7,281 nucleotides of DNA from Bacilli bacterium (GTDB lineage: Bacteria; Bacillota_I; Bacilli_A; ML615J-28; CAG-698): the NCBI GenBank assembly GCA_016282055.1, contig JAEEJT010000197.1, positions 1 to 7,281 on the forward strand, given 5' to 3'. A model generated the notes under the pieces. It was not told the DNA's origin. It searched no databases and saw only the letters and a list, made by a program, of their open reading frames with translations. This document shows positions 1-7,156 of this stretch, piece by piece. Within the stretch, counting starts at the first letter, position 1. Every line of letters begins with the position of its first letter. A program made the position numbers and the translations under genes.

Positions 1-524
1 TACCTGGTAGAGAAGAAGTAATTAAATATAATAATAGAACTATTATTATTGGTTTAACTTTTAATCCAATGCTTGAAACATTAAAGTTATTAAAAGATAA
101 TAATGAAATAAATAATATAAGTATCTTATATGGTCCAGTTGGATATGGTTTTAGATCATGGAATGATGATAGTAATAGTATAAGACGTATTAATAGACTT
201 CCTTATATTCATAAAGAGATTATGGAATATGGTTTAAAATATTGTGATAAGTTTTATTTAACAAGTAATGATCCAGCAACATGTGATCCAATGGATTTAA
301 TTACTGATTGTTTAAATAAAGTAAATGATTGTGACAAGATAAAAGTAATCGTTGATAGAAAAGAAGCTATTAAACAAATGATTTTAGATTCAGAAGAAAA
401 TGATGTTATTTATATTGCTGGTCGTGGTGATAGAAAAGTATTCTGTAAAAATGAATATGATATGGATATTTATAAAGATAGTGATGTTGTTTTAGAGGTG
501 ATTAATAATGAAAGATGTAATTAA
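1..524 (+). CDS. MurE-like Mur ligase, C-terminal domain (5' end outside window)
   Basis: This is the C-terminal end of a Mur ligase family protein, the ATP-dependent family that adds amino acids to UDP-MurNAc precursors in the cytoplasm. The frame is open from base 3 with no start, so the gene begins upstream; the Met at 69 is internal. The visible part opens with PGREEV, matching the PGR(F/M)E motif that starts Mur ligase domain 3. It continues through FYLTSNDPATCDP, which aligns with the MurE SDNPRxEDP motif, and KVIVDRKEAI, then VIYIAGRGDRK where MurE has AGKGHE. The NDPA tetrad is closer to the D(D/N)P(N/A) form described for lysine-adding MurE than to the DNPR of diaminopimelate-adding enzymes. 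The usual DYAHTPDAL is replaced by GLTFNPMLETL, and GGDRD is not recognisable. It could therefore be a divergent MurE paralogue with another substrate. The next gene overlaps its end by 17 bases, which suggests one transcript. The family call is fairly secure; the substrate is not. Confidence 0.75.
   Translation, partial: PGREEVIKYNNRTIIIGLTFNPMLETLKLLKDNNEINNISILYGPVGYGFRSWNDDSNSIRRINRLPYIHKEIMEYGLKYCDKFYLTSNDPATCDPMDLITDCLNKVNDCDKIKVIVDRKEAIKQMILDSEENDVIYIAGRGDRKVFCKNEYDMDIYKDSDVVLEVINNERCN
494..500 (+). promoter_or_regulatory. Shine-Dalgarno for the holin-like gene
   Basis: AGAGGTG lies seven bases upstream of the ATG at 508, inside the coding sequence of the Mur ligase. It supports 508 as the real start and implies translation coupled to the end of the upstream gene. 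Confidence 0.6.
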
Positions 525-900
525 TTATGTTATTAATCATTTAGATTATTTATTATCTTTAGCTTCTGTTTTTATTTGTTTTATTTTAAGTTTAATAATT
601 AATATTAAAAAGATTAAAAGTTTAAAGAGTAAGAATAAAGATATTTCTAATAATGAAGTAATAAATAATTTATTATTAGAATTTATTGAAGACGCTGAAA
701 GTTTTAAAAATTACTCTGGCGTTGAAAAGAAAGAATATGTTTTAACTAAGATAAATAGATACTTACTAGATAATAATATTAATTTTGATGTTAATAAGAT
801 TAGTGAAAAAATTGAAGAATTAATCAAACTAACTAATAATGTTAATATTAAAAAAGAAATTAGTAGTAATAAGTATATATCTAAATTAACTGAGGATTAA
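508..900 (+). CDS. small holin-like (LLH-type) membrane protein
   Basis: This is a 130-residue protein with one clear hydrophobic helix at about residues 12-33 (LDYLLSLASVFICFILSLII). A lysine-rich stretch follows at 34-45, then a charged soluble tail to the end. The positive-inside rule puts the tail in the cytoplasm. The tail (about 55-115) contains IEDAESFKNYSGVEKKEYVL followed by NRYLLDNNINFDVNKISEKI. That layout, an AE pair, a Gly-x-EKK turn, a helix, an NNI(x)FD turn and an IEE(L/I)I helix, resembles LLH-family phage holins and related small phage-type proteins. The resemblance is from memory and not confirmed by search. The gene overlaps the Mur ligase by 17 bases and ends one base before the Rhs toxin gene, so the three are probably co-transcribed. 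Holins make membrane lesions for lysin or toxin release, so a role in exporting the leaderless Rhs protein is plausible but inferred. It could instead be a plain membrane anchor. Confidence 0.5.
   Translation: MKDVINYVINHLDYLLSLASVFICFILSLIINIKKIKSLKSKNKDISNNEVINNLLLEFIEDAESFKNYSGVEKKEYVLTKINRYLLDNNINFDVNKISEKIEELIKLTNNVNIKKEISSNKYISKLTED
892..896 (+). promoter_or_regulatory. Shine-Dalgarno for the Rhs toxin gene
   Basis: GAGGA ends five bases before the ATG at 902 and overlaps the last codons of the preceding gene. It supports the start at 902 and suggests translational coupling with the holin-like protein. Confidence 0.6.
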
Positions 901-901
901 T

Positions 902-3900
902 ATGGATTATAGTAAGATTAATCAAACAGAGTTAGATTTTAACGTTGAAAATATAACATCTAAAGTTAATTTATATACAGGTAGAAATAAATGTATTATT
1001 CCACTTATTAATATTGGTGCTGGTAATTTTTCTATTTCAACGTATTTAGTTTATAATAGTTTATTTTATAAATTTAATAATATTAAAATAGGATTTAATA
1101 ATGGTTTTAAGTTAAATATTCACCAATATGTATTAAAATATGATACTAGTTATAATCTTGATGGATTTAATACAAATGATTATGTATATATTGATAGTGA
1201 TTTTAATATTCATAGATTTGTTTATTATAAAACAGTAAATGAAAACATATTTTATTATGATGATAATGGAAGTGGACTTAAACTTGTAATTGTTAAAGAT
1301 GATGGTTATAGAATTGTTAGTCCAACTAATGATAAATTACGTTTTGACATTTTTGGACATTTAATTCAAATCACATCAGGTGTTTATTATAAGATAACAA
1401 AACAAATACTTTATAATAGCAATAAAGAAATTATTTCTATTTATGATCATAGAAAACCTAATAGATCTATTTGCATTAATTATTTTAATAATGATTTTTC
1501 TATTTATTCTAATAATAATCGTGTTTCAGATTTTGATGCTTTTGATAAGAAGTTTATTTTTAAATTTGATAGCAATAATAATTTAATAAAAATATTAAAG
1601 AAAGCTAAAAATGTATATGATTATATTAAGATGTTTTATGATAATAATAAATTATCTTTAATTGTTAATGCGAGAACTAAATTAGGTTTGAAATTTAAAT
1701 ATGATAATAATAAAGTTATTAAAATATTGAATGGATTATATTCTGAGCATTATAGAACTACTAATGGTCTTGTTAATTATGTTGAGAATGAATATGGTGA
1801 TTATTTAATTGATAGTAAAAAATCTAATGTTACTTACTTTGATATAAATGATAAGATTCAAGCAAGTTATGATTTTTTGTATAAAACTTCTTCAACAATT
1901 TTTACTAATGATAAAGAAATAAGTCATGAATACTTTTTTAACAAAAAAGGATTTACAACTGGTAGTCTTGAAATTGATAATGAAAAAACTACTGATAAAA
2001 AAACTTATTATAAAACATTATTTAAAACTGGTGGTTATAGATTAGATGGTGGCGATGCCGTTAATGTTATTGCAATTAACAATGTTAATGGTAAAAAATG
2101 TTTAGGATCTAGAACTAATGATTTTATTTTTGATACAGATGTTTATAGATTTACAAATATATTTAAAAATTATCCTAATGGTAATGAATCAATGTACAAA
2201 TATCGAAGAAACTTTGTTTTTTCTTTTTGGATAGGATTTCAATGTAATTTCAATGATAAATTACCAATTGATATTTATTGTATTGTTAATGATAATGATG
2301 AAGAAAAAGTATATAAAATAGGAAAAACTAAAATTGATGCTATTAGATATGGTATGCTTCAGTATGTATCTATTCCAGTTTTTATAAATTTACCAAAAGA
2401 TAGTTATTATGAAAAAATCAAAAAGTTTAAAATAGTTTTAGATACTAAAACTATTGTTACTTGTTATTTTTATGATGTGAGAATAGATTTTGGTTCTAGA
2501 AATGATGTTATTATCGATTGTGTTAGCTTAGTAAATGATATGAAATGGTTAGATGTCAGTAGCCCTGACTCTATTAAGGTTAGTTATCCTTTTTCACAAG
2601 ATATCATAACAGAAGAAGATATATTTAATACTTATAGAAGTATGTTTTTTAAAAGCCATAATATATTTAATAATTATGATAGTGATACTAGTACTTTTGA
2701 TTTATATTTGAAAAATGGAACAGAAGTTATACAAGTAAATGATCTTACCTTAATTGATAAAGACAATAATGAACATAAATTAAGAATAAATGGTGCTGTC
2801 CCTAATTTTCATACATTAGAAGAACAAAGAATTGGCAAAAATCAATATCAAAGAACTCAAAAACAAAATGCTTTTTATAAGTGCCCTGATAGAAATGTTT
2901 ATTTTATTGAAACAAAGACTTCTACAGGAGTTTATAAAGAAGACCAAACTGTTGGTGATGATAATTCTGCTTTAAATTATTCATATGTATATGTTGATGG
3001 ATTAGAGCGTGGTAATAGAGATGATCATTGTGTTAAAAAACAAAATTATTATGATAGTTATGGTAATTTAACAAAAACTAGAATATATAATGAAAAAAAA
3101 GAAGGTAAAGAGATTAATACTTTCTATGCTTATGCAATGACAGATGATAAATTAAGAGAAATACCAAAATATGTTACTGAAAATGGTGTTTTAAAGGAAA
3201 TTCAATATGATGATTTATATTTTAATAAAACGAATAGTAAGGTTGGTAAAAATAAAACAAAATGTAGTTATGATGATTTTGGAGAAAAGGTAACTGAAGT
3301 ATCTAGTTATAGTAATGAAACCATAACAACGACTTCACAAAGTAGCTATTATGGAAAGAAACCTGTTACTAGTAGTAGTTATGGATCTAATAGTTCTAGT
3401 TCAACATCTATTAATAATACTAAAAATACAAAGAGTTTTGTATATGATGTAAATACTGATAGATTAAAAAAAGTAAGTGATAATAATGGTGCTATTTATG
3501 AATTTGATTATGATGAATTTGGAAATATTCAAACCATTTATGAAAACAACACTAGTCGTAAAGAAGTATTTAAAAAATATTATAATCGTAATAATACATG
3601 TAATTTAAAGGGTACAAAGTTAAATCATTGTGATATTGTTAAAACAAAAAATGCTAATAAAACAACTCGTTATCAAATGACTATTTTAGATAAATATAAT
3701 AGATTAAAATATCAAAAAAATGATGATGAAATATTTGAAGAAGTACCAAAAGATGTAACATTTTATTATCAAGATGATGTTGCAACTTTTAATGAAAGTA
3801 AAGAACTAGCTAAAGTTTCAAAAATAGTAGATAAATATTCTAATAGTACGATAAATTATAAATATGATGAAAATAATTTATTGGTTGGTTATAATAAAAC

Positions 3901-6442
3901 ATCTGATCATAATTCTTTGGATATTACACAGCTTACAAGTGATACATACACATATAAACTTGGAAGTGATGATTCATATTATTGTATTGAAAAAACAAAT
4001 GATAGTACTCAATTAATATTAAATCCTAGAGTTAAATCTATTAAGTGTTATACTAAGAAAGAAAAGTATAAAGATTCTAATGATGGTAATATATATGAAT
4101 GCTCATATGAATATGATGATATAGGTAGATTAAATCAAAAGATTACTAAATCAAATATTTATAGTTTTACTGAAAATATAGATTATGATAATACTAAATC
4201 ATTAATTAAATTAAAGAATCAAAAATTTAATGATGTAACAGTGTCAGGGAATATTTTTTATTATTTTCTATTGGATGGAAAAAATTGTTCAGCCAAAGAT
4301 TGCAAAAATAATGAGTCAATCTTATATGATGATTCAAATAATATTAGTACAATTACTGTAGATAGCACATATTTATCAAAGTTTGAAATTGGTGGTGGAG
4401 ATATGGTAGATAATAATCTATCATTTAAGACTAATGAACAATTAAAAATAACCTATAAGTATAATTATCGAAATCAAATAATTAAAGAAATTAATAATAA
4501 ATTAGCTGAGATTAATTATAAATATGATGATAATGGGAATCTTCTTGAAGTTTATCCAAAGGAATTTTATAAAGTTGATACATCAAAGATGGTTACTGAA
4601 AATAATAATCCTGATTTTGTTAAATATTCACAATTAATTTGTAAAAGATTCACCTATGATAAAGGTAAAAAAATAACTTGCAATAGCAAGAATATCGTGT
4701 ATAATGATAATGGAAATATTACATCATATGATAATCATAATTATCATTATGATGATAGATTATTACTAGATAAAATAACTAGTGATAATAATGAGATTAA
4801 TATTAAATATGATTATAATAGAATAAGAACTTCTAAGATTGTCAAGAAATCTAATTCTAATGATGAGGCACATTACTATTATTATGATGGAACTAAATTA
4901 TTAGGTGAAGACATTGTAATTGGAAGTAGTACTAAGAAGATTAGATATTTTTATGATGTTACTGGTATCTGTGGAATGAATTATGATGGAATTAATTGTA
5001 GATTCATTAAGGATATTCAAGGCAATGTATCAAAAATTATGTATGGTATTTATACATTATGTGAATATATTTATGATGCTTGGGGACATTGTGTTATACA
5101 TGAGTTTGATTTTAATGGCGAATATTATGTAAATAGAAACAAAGAGAAGTTAAAAGAAATCATTCAAAATAATCCTATCCGATGGAAAGGACATTATTAT
5201 GATATTGATTTAAATGCTTATTATGTTGAAGGTAGATATTATTCACTTGATATATTAGAATACTTAGATGCTACACCAATAGAAGCATTATATGAATCTA
5301 TTTTTGATGGATTCTTATTAAATAGACATGTTATAACGGAAGATAATCCTGTTTCCTTTGAAGATAATGATTATTCATTTGAGACTAACACTGAATTCCA
5401 TCCAGATCCAGAATATGAGCCGTCAAAAGATGAAACTTGGTGGCATGTAAACTGGAAAAAAGTTGTTAAGTGGACACTATTTATTATAGCAATATTACTT
5501 ACACTAATAGTATTATGTATATGTCCTGCATCAGGACTTGCTATGTTTTTGGCTGGACTAAAAGCAGCCATAAGTGGAGCTATAATTGGTGGACTAATGG
5601 GAGGCATTATTAGTGCTATTTCAGGAGATAATTTCTGGGATGGAGCTTTAAAAGGTGCTATTGATGGAGCAATAAATGGTTTTACAACAGGAGCTATTTG
5701 TTGGTTCATTGGTAATGTTGGTAATTTACAATGTTTTAAAGAAGGCACACTTGTTAAAACATGTGAAGGCAATAAACCAATTGAAGATATTAAAGTTGGT
5801 GATTTAGTTTATTCATATAATGAACAAACTAAAACTAATGAACTAAAAGAAGTAACACAATTATTTAGAAATGAAACATATGAATGGTATCATATATATG
5901 TCAATGATGAAGAAATTGTTTGTACTGCTTCACATCCATTTTATATAGTTAATAAAGGCTATGTAAAAGCAGAAGACCTTGAAATTAATGATAGTGTTAT
6001 GTTATCTAGTGGTGATAATGTAAATATTACAAATATTTACATTGAGAAGTTATCAACACCTGAAGTAACATATAACTTTGAGGTACAGGATAATCATAAT
6101 TATTATGTATCTGAAAGTGGTATATTAGTACATAATGAATGCTGGGGAACTACTCGAAGTAAATATTGGAAGCAAGAAGCAACTGAATTAAAAGGGGATG
6201 GAATAACATACAACATTAAAGAGGATGGCAATTTAGCAAGGATGTTGAAGGGAAAGGCTCCTAAAGGTATTGACGGAAAACCTGTAGAGTTACATCATGT
6301 TTTCGGAAGGGAAAAAGATGTTTTAGTTCAAATTACAAGAACTGCGCATATGGCAAAGGGTATAGGATTTCATTCTATATATGGTTTTAAAAACTTTCCT
6401 GATATAACAAAGTTAGCAGAGTTTAGTAGTCTGATTGTATAA
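902..6442 (+). CDS. Rhs/YD-repeat polymorphic toxin with Hint and LHH nuclease C-terminus
   Basis: This 1846-residue protein has the multi-domain plan of an Rhs polymorphic toxin. Residues 1-370 are a repeat-rich N-terminus that starts with VNLYTG and has weak YD-like units; no signal peptide is visible. About 380-550 is predicted beta-rich (FVFSFWIGFQ near 438) and may be a carbohydrate-binding-like sandwich; this is a guess. About 600-1360 carries YD repeats, for example YDSYGNL at 717, YDEFGNI at 870, YDDIGRL at 1071 and YDDNGNL at 1208, with a serine-rich patch near 820-835. The Rhs core follows with KDIQGN at 1370, YDAWG, then RWKGHYYD at 1427 and EGRYYSLDILEYLDATPIEA. A membrane helix (1524-1543), a glycine-zipper stretch (to about 1610), Hint (1611-1745) and nuclease (1746-1846) complete it. 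The repeats are expected to form a shell that encloses the toxin, which Hint then frees. The next gene probably encodes immunity. The family call is strong; the target cell and export route are unknown. Confidence 0.93.
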   Translation: MDYSKINQTELDFNVENITSKVNLYTGRNKCIIPLINIGAGNFSISTYLVYNSLFYKFNNIKIGFNNGFKLNIHQYVLKYDTSYNLDGFNTNDYVYIDSDFNIHRFVYYKTVNENIFYYDDNGSGLKLVIVKDDGYRIVSPTNDKLRFDIFGHLIQITSGVYYKITKQILYNSNKEIISIYDHRKPNRSICINYFNNDFSIYSNNNRVSDFDAFDKKFIFKFDSNNNLIKILKKAKNVYDYIKMFYDNNKLSLIVNARTKLGLKFKYDNNKVIKILNGLYSEHYRTTNGLVNYVENEYGDYLIDSKKSNVTYFDINDKIQASYDFLYKTSSTIFTNDKEISHEYFFNKKGFTTGSLEIDNEKTTDKKTYYKTLFKTGGYRLDGGDAVNVIAINNVNGKKCLGSRTNDFIFDTDVYRFTNIFKNYPNGNESMYKYRRNFVFSFWIGFQCNFNDKLPIDIYCIVNDNDEEKVYKIGKTKIDAIRYGMLQYVSIPVFINLPKDSYYEKIKKFKIVLDTKTIVTCYFYDVRIDFGSRNDVIIDCVSLVNDMKWLDVSSPDSIKVSYPFSQDIITEEDIFNTYRSMFFKSHNIFNNYDSDTSTFDLYLKNGTEVIQVNDLTLIDKDNNEHKLRINGAVPNFHTLEEQRIGKNQYQRTQKQNAFYKCPDRNVYFIETKTSTGVYKEDQTVGDDNSALNYSYVYVDGLERGNRDDHCVKKQNYYDSYGNLTKTRIYNEKKEGKEINTFYAYAMTDDKLREIPKYVTENGVLKEIQYDDLYFNKTNSKVGKNKTKCSYDDFGEKVTEVSSYSNETITTTSQSSYYGKKPVTSSSYGSNSSSSTSINNTKNTKSFVYDVNTDRLKKVSDNNGAIYEFDYDEFGNIQTIYENNTSRKEVFKKYYNRNNTCNLKGTKLNHCDIVKTKNANKTTRYQMTILDKYNRLKYQKNDDEIFEEVPKDVTFYYQDDVATFNESKELAKVSKIVDKYSNSTINYKYDENNLLVGYNKTSDHNSLDITQLTSDTYTYKLGSDDSYYCIEKTNDSTQLILNPRVKSIKCYTKKEKYKDSNDGNIYECSYEYDDIGRLNQKITKSNIYSFTENIDYDNTKSLIKLKNQKFNDVTVSGNIFYYFLLDGKNCSAKDCKNNESILYDDSNNISTITVDSTYLSKFEIGGGDMVDNNLSFKTNEQLKITYKYNYRNQIIKEINNKLAEINYKYDDNGNLLEVYPKEFYKVDTSKMVTENNNPDFVKYSQLICKRFTYDKGKKITCNSKNIVYNDNGNITSYDNHNYHYDDRLLLDKITSDNNEINIKYDYNRIRTSKIVKKSNSNDEAHYYYYDGTKLLGEDIVIGSSTKKIRYFYDVTGICGMNYDGINCRFIKDIQGNVSKIMYGIYTLCEYIYDAWGHCVIHEFDFNGEYYVNRNKEKLKEIIQNNPIRWKGHYYDIDLNAYYVEGRYYSLDILEYLDATPIEALYESIFDGFLLNRHVITEDNPVSFEDNDYSFETNTEFHPDPEYEPSKDETWWHVNWKKVVKWTLFIIAILLTLIVLCICPASGLAMFLAGLKAAISGAIIGGLMGGIISAISGDNFWDGALKGAIDGAINGFTTGAICWFIGNVGNLQCFKEGTLVKTCEGNKPIEDIKVGDLVYSYNEQTKTNELKEVTQLFRNETYEWYHIYVNDEEIVCTASHPFYIVNKGYVKAEDLEINDSVMLSSGDNVNITNIYIEKLSTPEVTYNFEVQDNHNYYVSESGILVHNECWGTTRSKYWKQEATELKGDGITYNIKEDGNLARMLKGKAPKGIDGKPVELHHVFGREKDVLVQITRTAHMAKGIGFHSIYGFKNFPDITKLAEFSSLIV
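5471..5731 (+). other. pretoxin membrane helix and glycine-zipper segment of the Rhs protein
   Basis: Codons for residues 1524-1610 sit between the Rhs core and the Hint domain. They begin with a strongly hydrophobic helix (WTLFIIAILLTLIVLCIC) right after a Trp/Lys-rich stretch. Small-residue repeats follow, such as SGAIIGGLMGGIISAISG and GALKGAIDGAINGFTTGAI, with Gly or Ala every three to four residues. Such glycine zippers pack helices tightly in membranes and recur just upstream of C-terminal toxins in polymorphic toxin proteins. A role in membrane insertion or toxin delivery is inferred. Confidence 0.7.
5718..5848 (+). repeat. direct repeat copy 1: start of Hint coding sequence
   Basis: By base-by-base comparison this 131-base stretch is identical to 7151-7281. 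It begins four codons before the Hint cysteine codon and runs 39 codons into the domain. The base before it (G5717) differs from the base before copy 2 (C7150), so the left boundary is sharp. The right boundary lies beyond the window. Confidence 0.97.
5732..6136 (+). other. Hint (intein-like) autoprocessing domain of the Rhs protein
   Basis: This segment encodes residues 1611-1745, about 135 residues, the normal size of a pretoxin Hint domain without an endonuclease insert. It has the expected marks in order. Cys1611 starts CFKEGTLVKT (block A). IEDIKVGDLVYSYN is the first conserved strand pair. TASHPF carries Thr1675 and His1678 (block B TxxH). TYNFEVQDNHNYYVSESGIL leads to a terminal VHN with His1744 and Asn1745 (block G). 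These are the residues needed for the N-S acyl shift and Asn cyclisation. Residue +1 is Glu, not Cys, Ser or Thr, so cleavage without splicing is expected, releasing the C-terminal nuclease. The activity is inferred from motifs; the domain call is secure. Confidence 0.92.
6137..6439 (+). other. C-terminal LHH-type HNH/EndoVII nuclease toxin domain
   Basis: Residues 1746-1846 (101 residues) follow the Hint cleavage site and form the toxic part. The run LARMLKGKAPKGIDGKPVEL leads into LHH at 1797-1799, with further histidines at 1816 (RTAHM) and 1824 (GFHSIYG). This matches the LHH branch of the HNH/EndoVII nuclease superfamily described in polymorphic toxins. In that branch the HH pair and a later His coordinate the metal and activate water for DNA cleavage. 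Only about 22 residues follow His1824. The F...W...YWK tail I recall for many LHH toxins is missing, and no other reading frame restores it before the immunity gene. DNA as target is inferred from the family. G+C is clearly higher than in the Rhs body. Confidence 0.82.
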
Positions 6443-6457
6443 TATAATTAGATAAAT

Positions 6458-6464
6458 AAAGGAG
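6458..6464 (+). promoter_or_regulatory. Shine-Dalgarno for the immunity gene
   Basis: AAAGGAG six bases before the ATG at 6471 is the strongest ribosome site in the window. It sits in the 28-base gap after the toxin stop. It would allow efficient translation of the protective protein independently of the long Rhs reading frame. Confidence 0.75.
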
Positions 6465-6470
6465 ATATAT

Positions 6471-7115
6471 ATGGATTCAGAAAAAAGAGTGATACAATAT
6501 CTAAAAGATGAAATAACTATGGAGGAGTTTCTAAAAGATTTACCTGAATTATATGATTATTTGGAAGAAAAGTATCAATATTGTGCGGAAAATAAATTAA
6601 TAAGAACAGCACCAAAAGGTTCATACAATTATGAATTGTATTATAAAGATTTTAAAACAAGAATAAAACCTATGATAGAAAATACTAGTTTTCCATTCAA
6701 AAATGTTGCTATATATGAACGCGTTTATGAAATAATGAATAAAAGTGGTGCATTTACAGAACCATGCAGTGAAGGATATAACATAGTATATGAATTTTAT
6801 ACTTTTACTTGGCAATATATTCCTGATTGTTTTTTAAGCGATGAAGCAGGTAAATTCATTTATGATAATATCTATTTAAAAATGCCCGAATTTAAAACTC
6901 AATCTGCTAAAAAAGCATGGATAAAATCAGAATGTGAAAAGCTATTTCATGTAGAAGGACGTAATAGACCATACTGGGTGCAAGAATCCGAATGGCCTGT
7001 AAGAAATGGACTTCCTTGTAAGTACATAGGAAGAAAGAAAAATGGTGATCAAGTAATATATGAGTTCTTAGATACTACTAATAACGAAAAAGTATTTGTT
7101 GAACAATATTATTAA
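6471..7115 (+). CDS. probable cognate immunity protein of the LHH nuclease toxin
   Basis: This is a 214-residue, soluble protein with no signal peptide or membrane helix. Its place 28 bases after the toxin stop, on the same strand, is the standard position of a polymorphic-toxin immunity gene, so it should bind and block the nuclease in the cytoplasm. The N-terminal third is helical and acidic (YLKDEITMEEFLKDLPELYD). The middle (about 75-160) looks alpha-helical and ends in KKAWIKSECEKLFHVEGRN. The last 50 residues form a compact Trp/Pro-rich unit, YWVQESEWPVRNGLPCKY, followed by a beta-like YEFLDTTNNEKVFVEQYY. I recall this ending from uncharacterised Bacillota proteins next to toxins but cannot name a family. 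Its G+C (about 25% near the start, 43% in 6961-7020) resembles the toxin domain rather than the Rhs body. The immunity role rests on context. Confidence 0.72.
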   Translation: MDSEKRVIQYLKDEITMEEFLKDLPELYDYLEEKYQYCAENKLIRTAPKGSYNYELYYKDFKTRIKPMIENTSFPFKNVAIYERVYEIMNKSGAFTEPCSEGYNIVYEFYTFTWQYIPDCFLSDEAGKFIYDNIYLKMPEFKTQSAKKAWIKSECEKLFHVEGRNRPYWVQESEWPVRNGLPCKYIGRKKNGDQVIYEFLDTTNNEKVFVEQYY

Positions 7116-7126
7116 TAAAAATAAAG

Positions 7127-7156
7127 TACCAAGGGATTAAATCTTAGCGCTTGGTA
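7127..7156. repeat. short inverted repeat spanning the duplication junction
   Basis: TACCAAG (7127-7133) and CTTGGTA (7150-7156) are perfect inverted copies with a 16-base loop. The right arm covers C7150 plus the first six bases of repeat copy 2. It lies 12 bases after the immunity stop and is followed by TTT only two bases later, with no long T-run. It is therefore at best a weak terminator. It may instead mark the recombination that placed the second Hint copy here. Confidence 0.4.

Noticed and set aside
3300..3420. Serine/AGT-rich patch as a tandem DNA repeat
   Set aside because: The codons are irregular (AGT, TCT, TCA, ACT mixed) with no fixed period, so this is low-complexity protein sequence and not a DNA repeat array.
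5371..5772. 133-codon open frame on the - strand
   Set aside because: It lies wholly inside the pretoxin and Hint coding region, and its proline/serine-rich product is what the glycine-zipper sequence gives in reverse. There is no convincing ribosome site or family similarity.
6443..6470. Separate promoter for the immunity gene
   Set aside because: The gap is AT-rich, so -10-like strings occur by chance. It is only 28 bases long and no matching -35 box is convincing in the toxin end. Only the Shine-Dalgarno can be supported.
6621..6815. 64-codon open frame on the - strand
   Set aside because: It is antisense to the immunity gene. Its hydrophobic look comes from reversed AT-rich codons, and there is no independent support.
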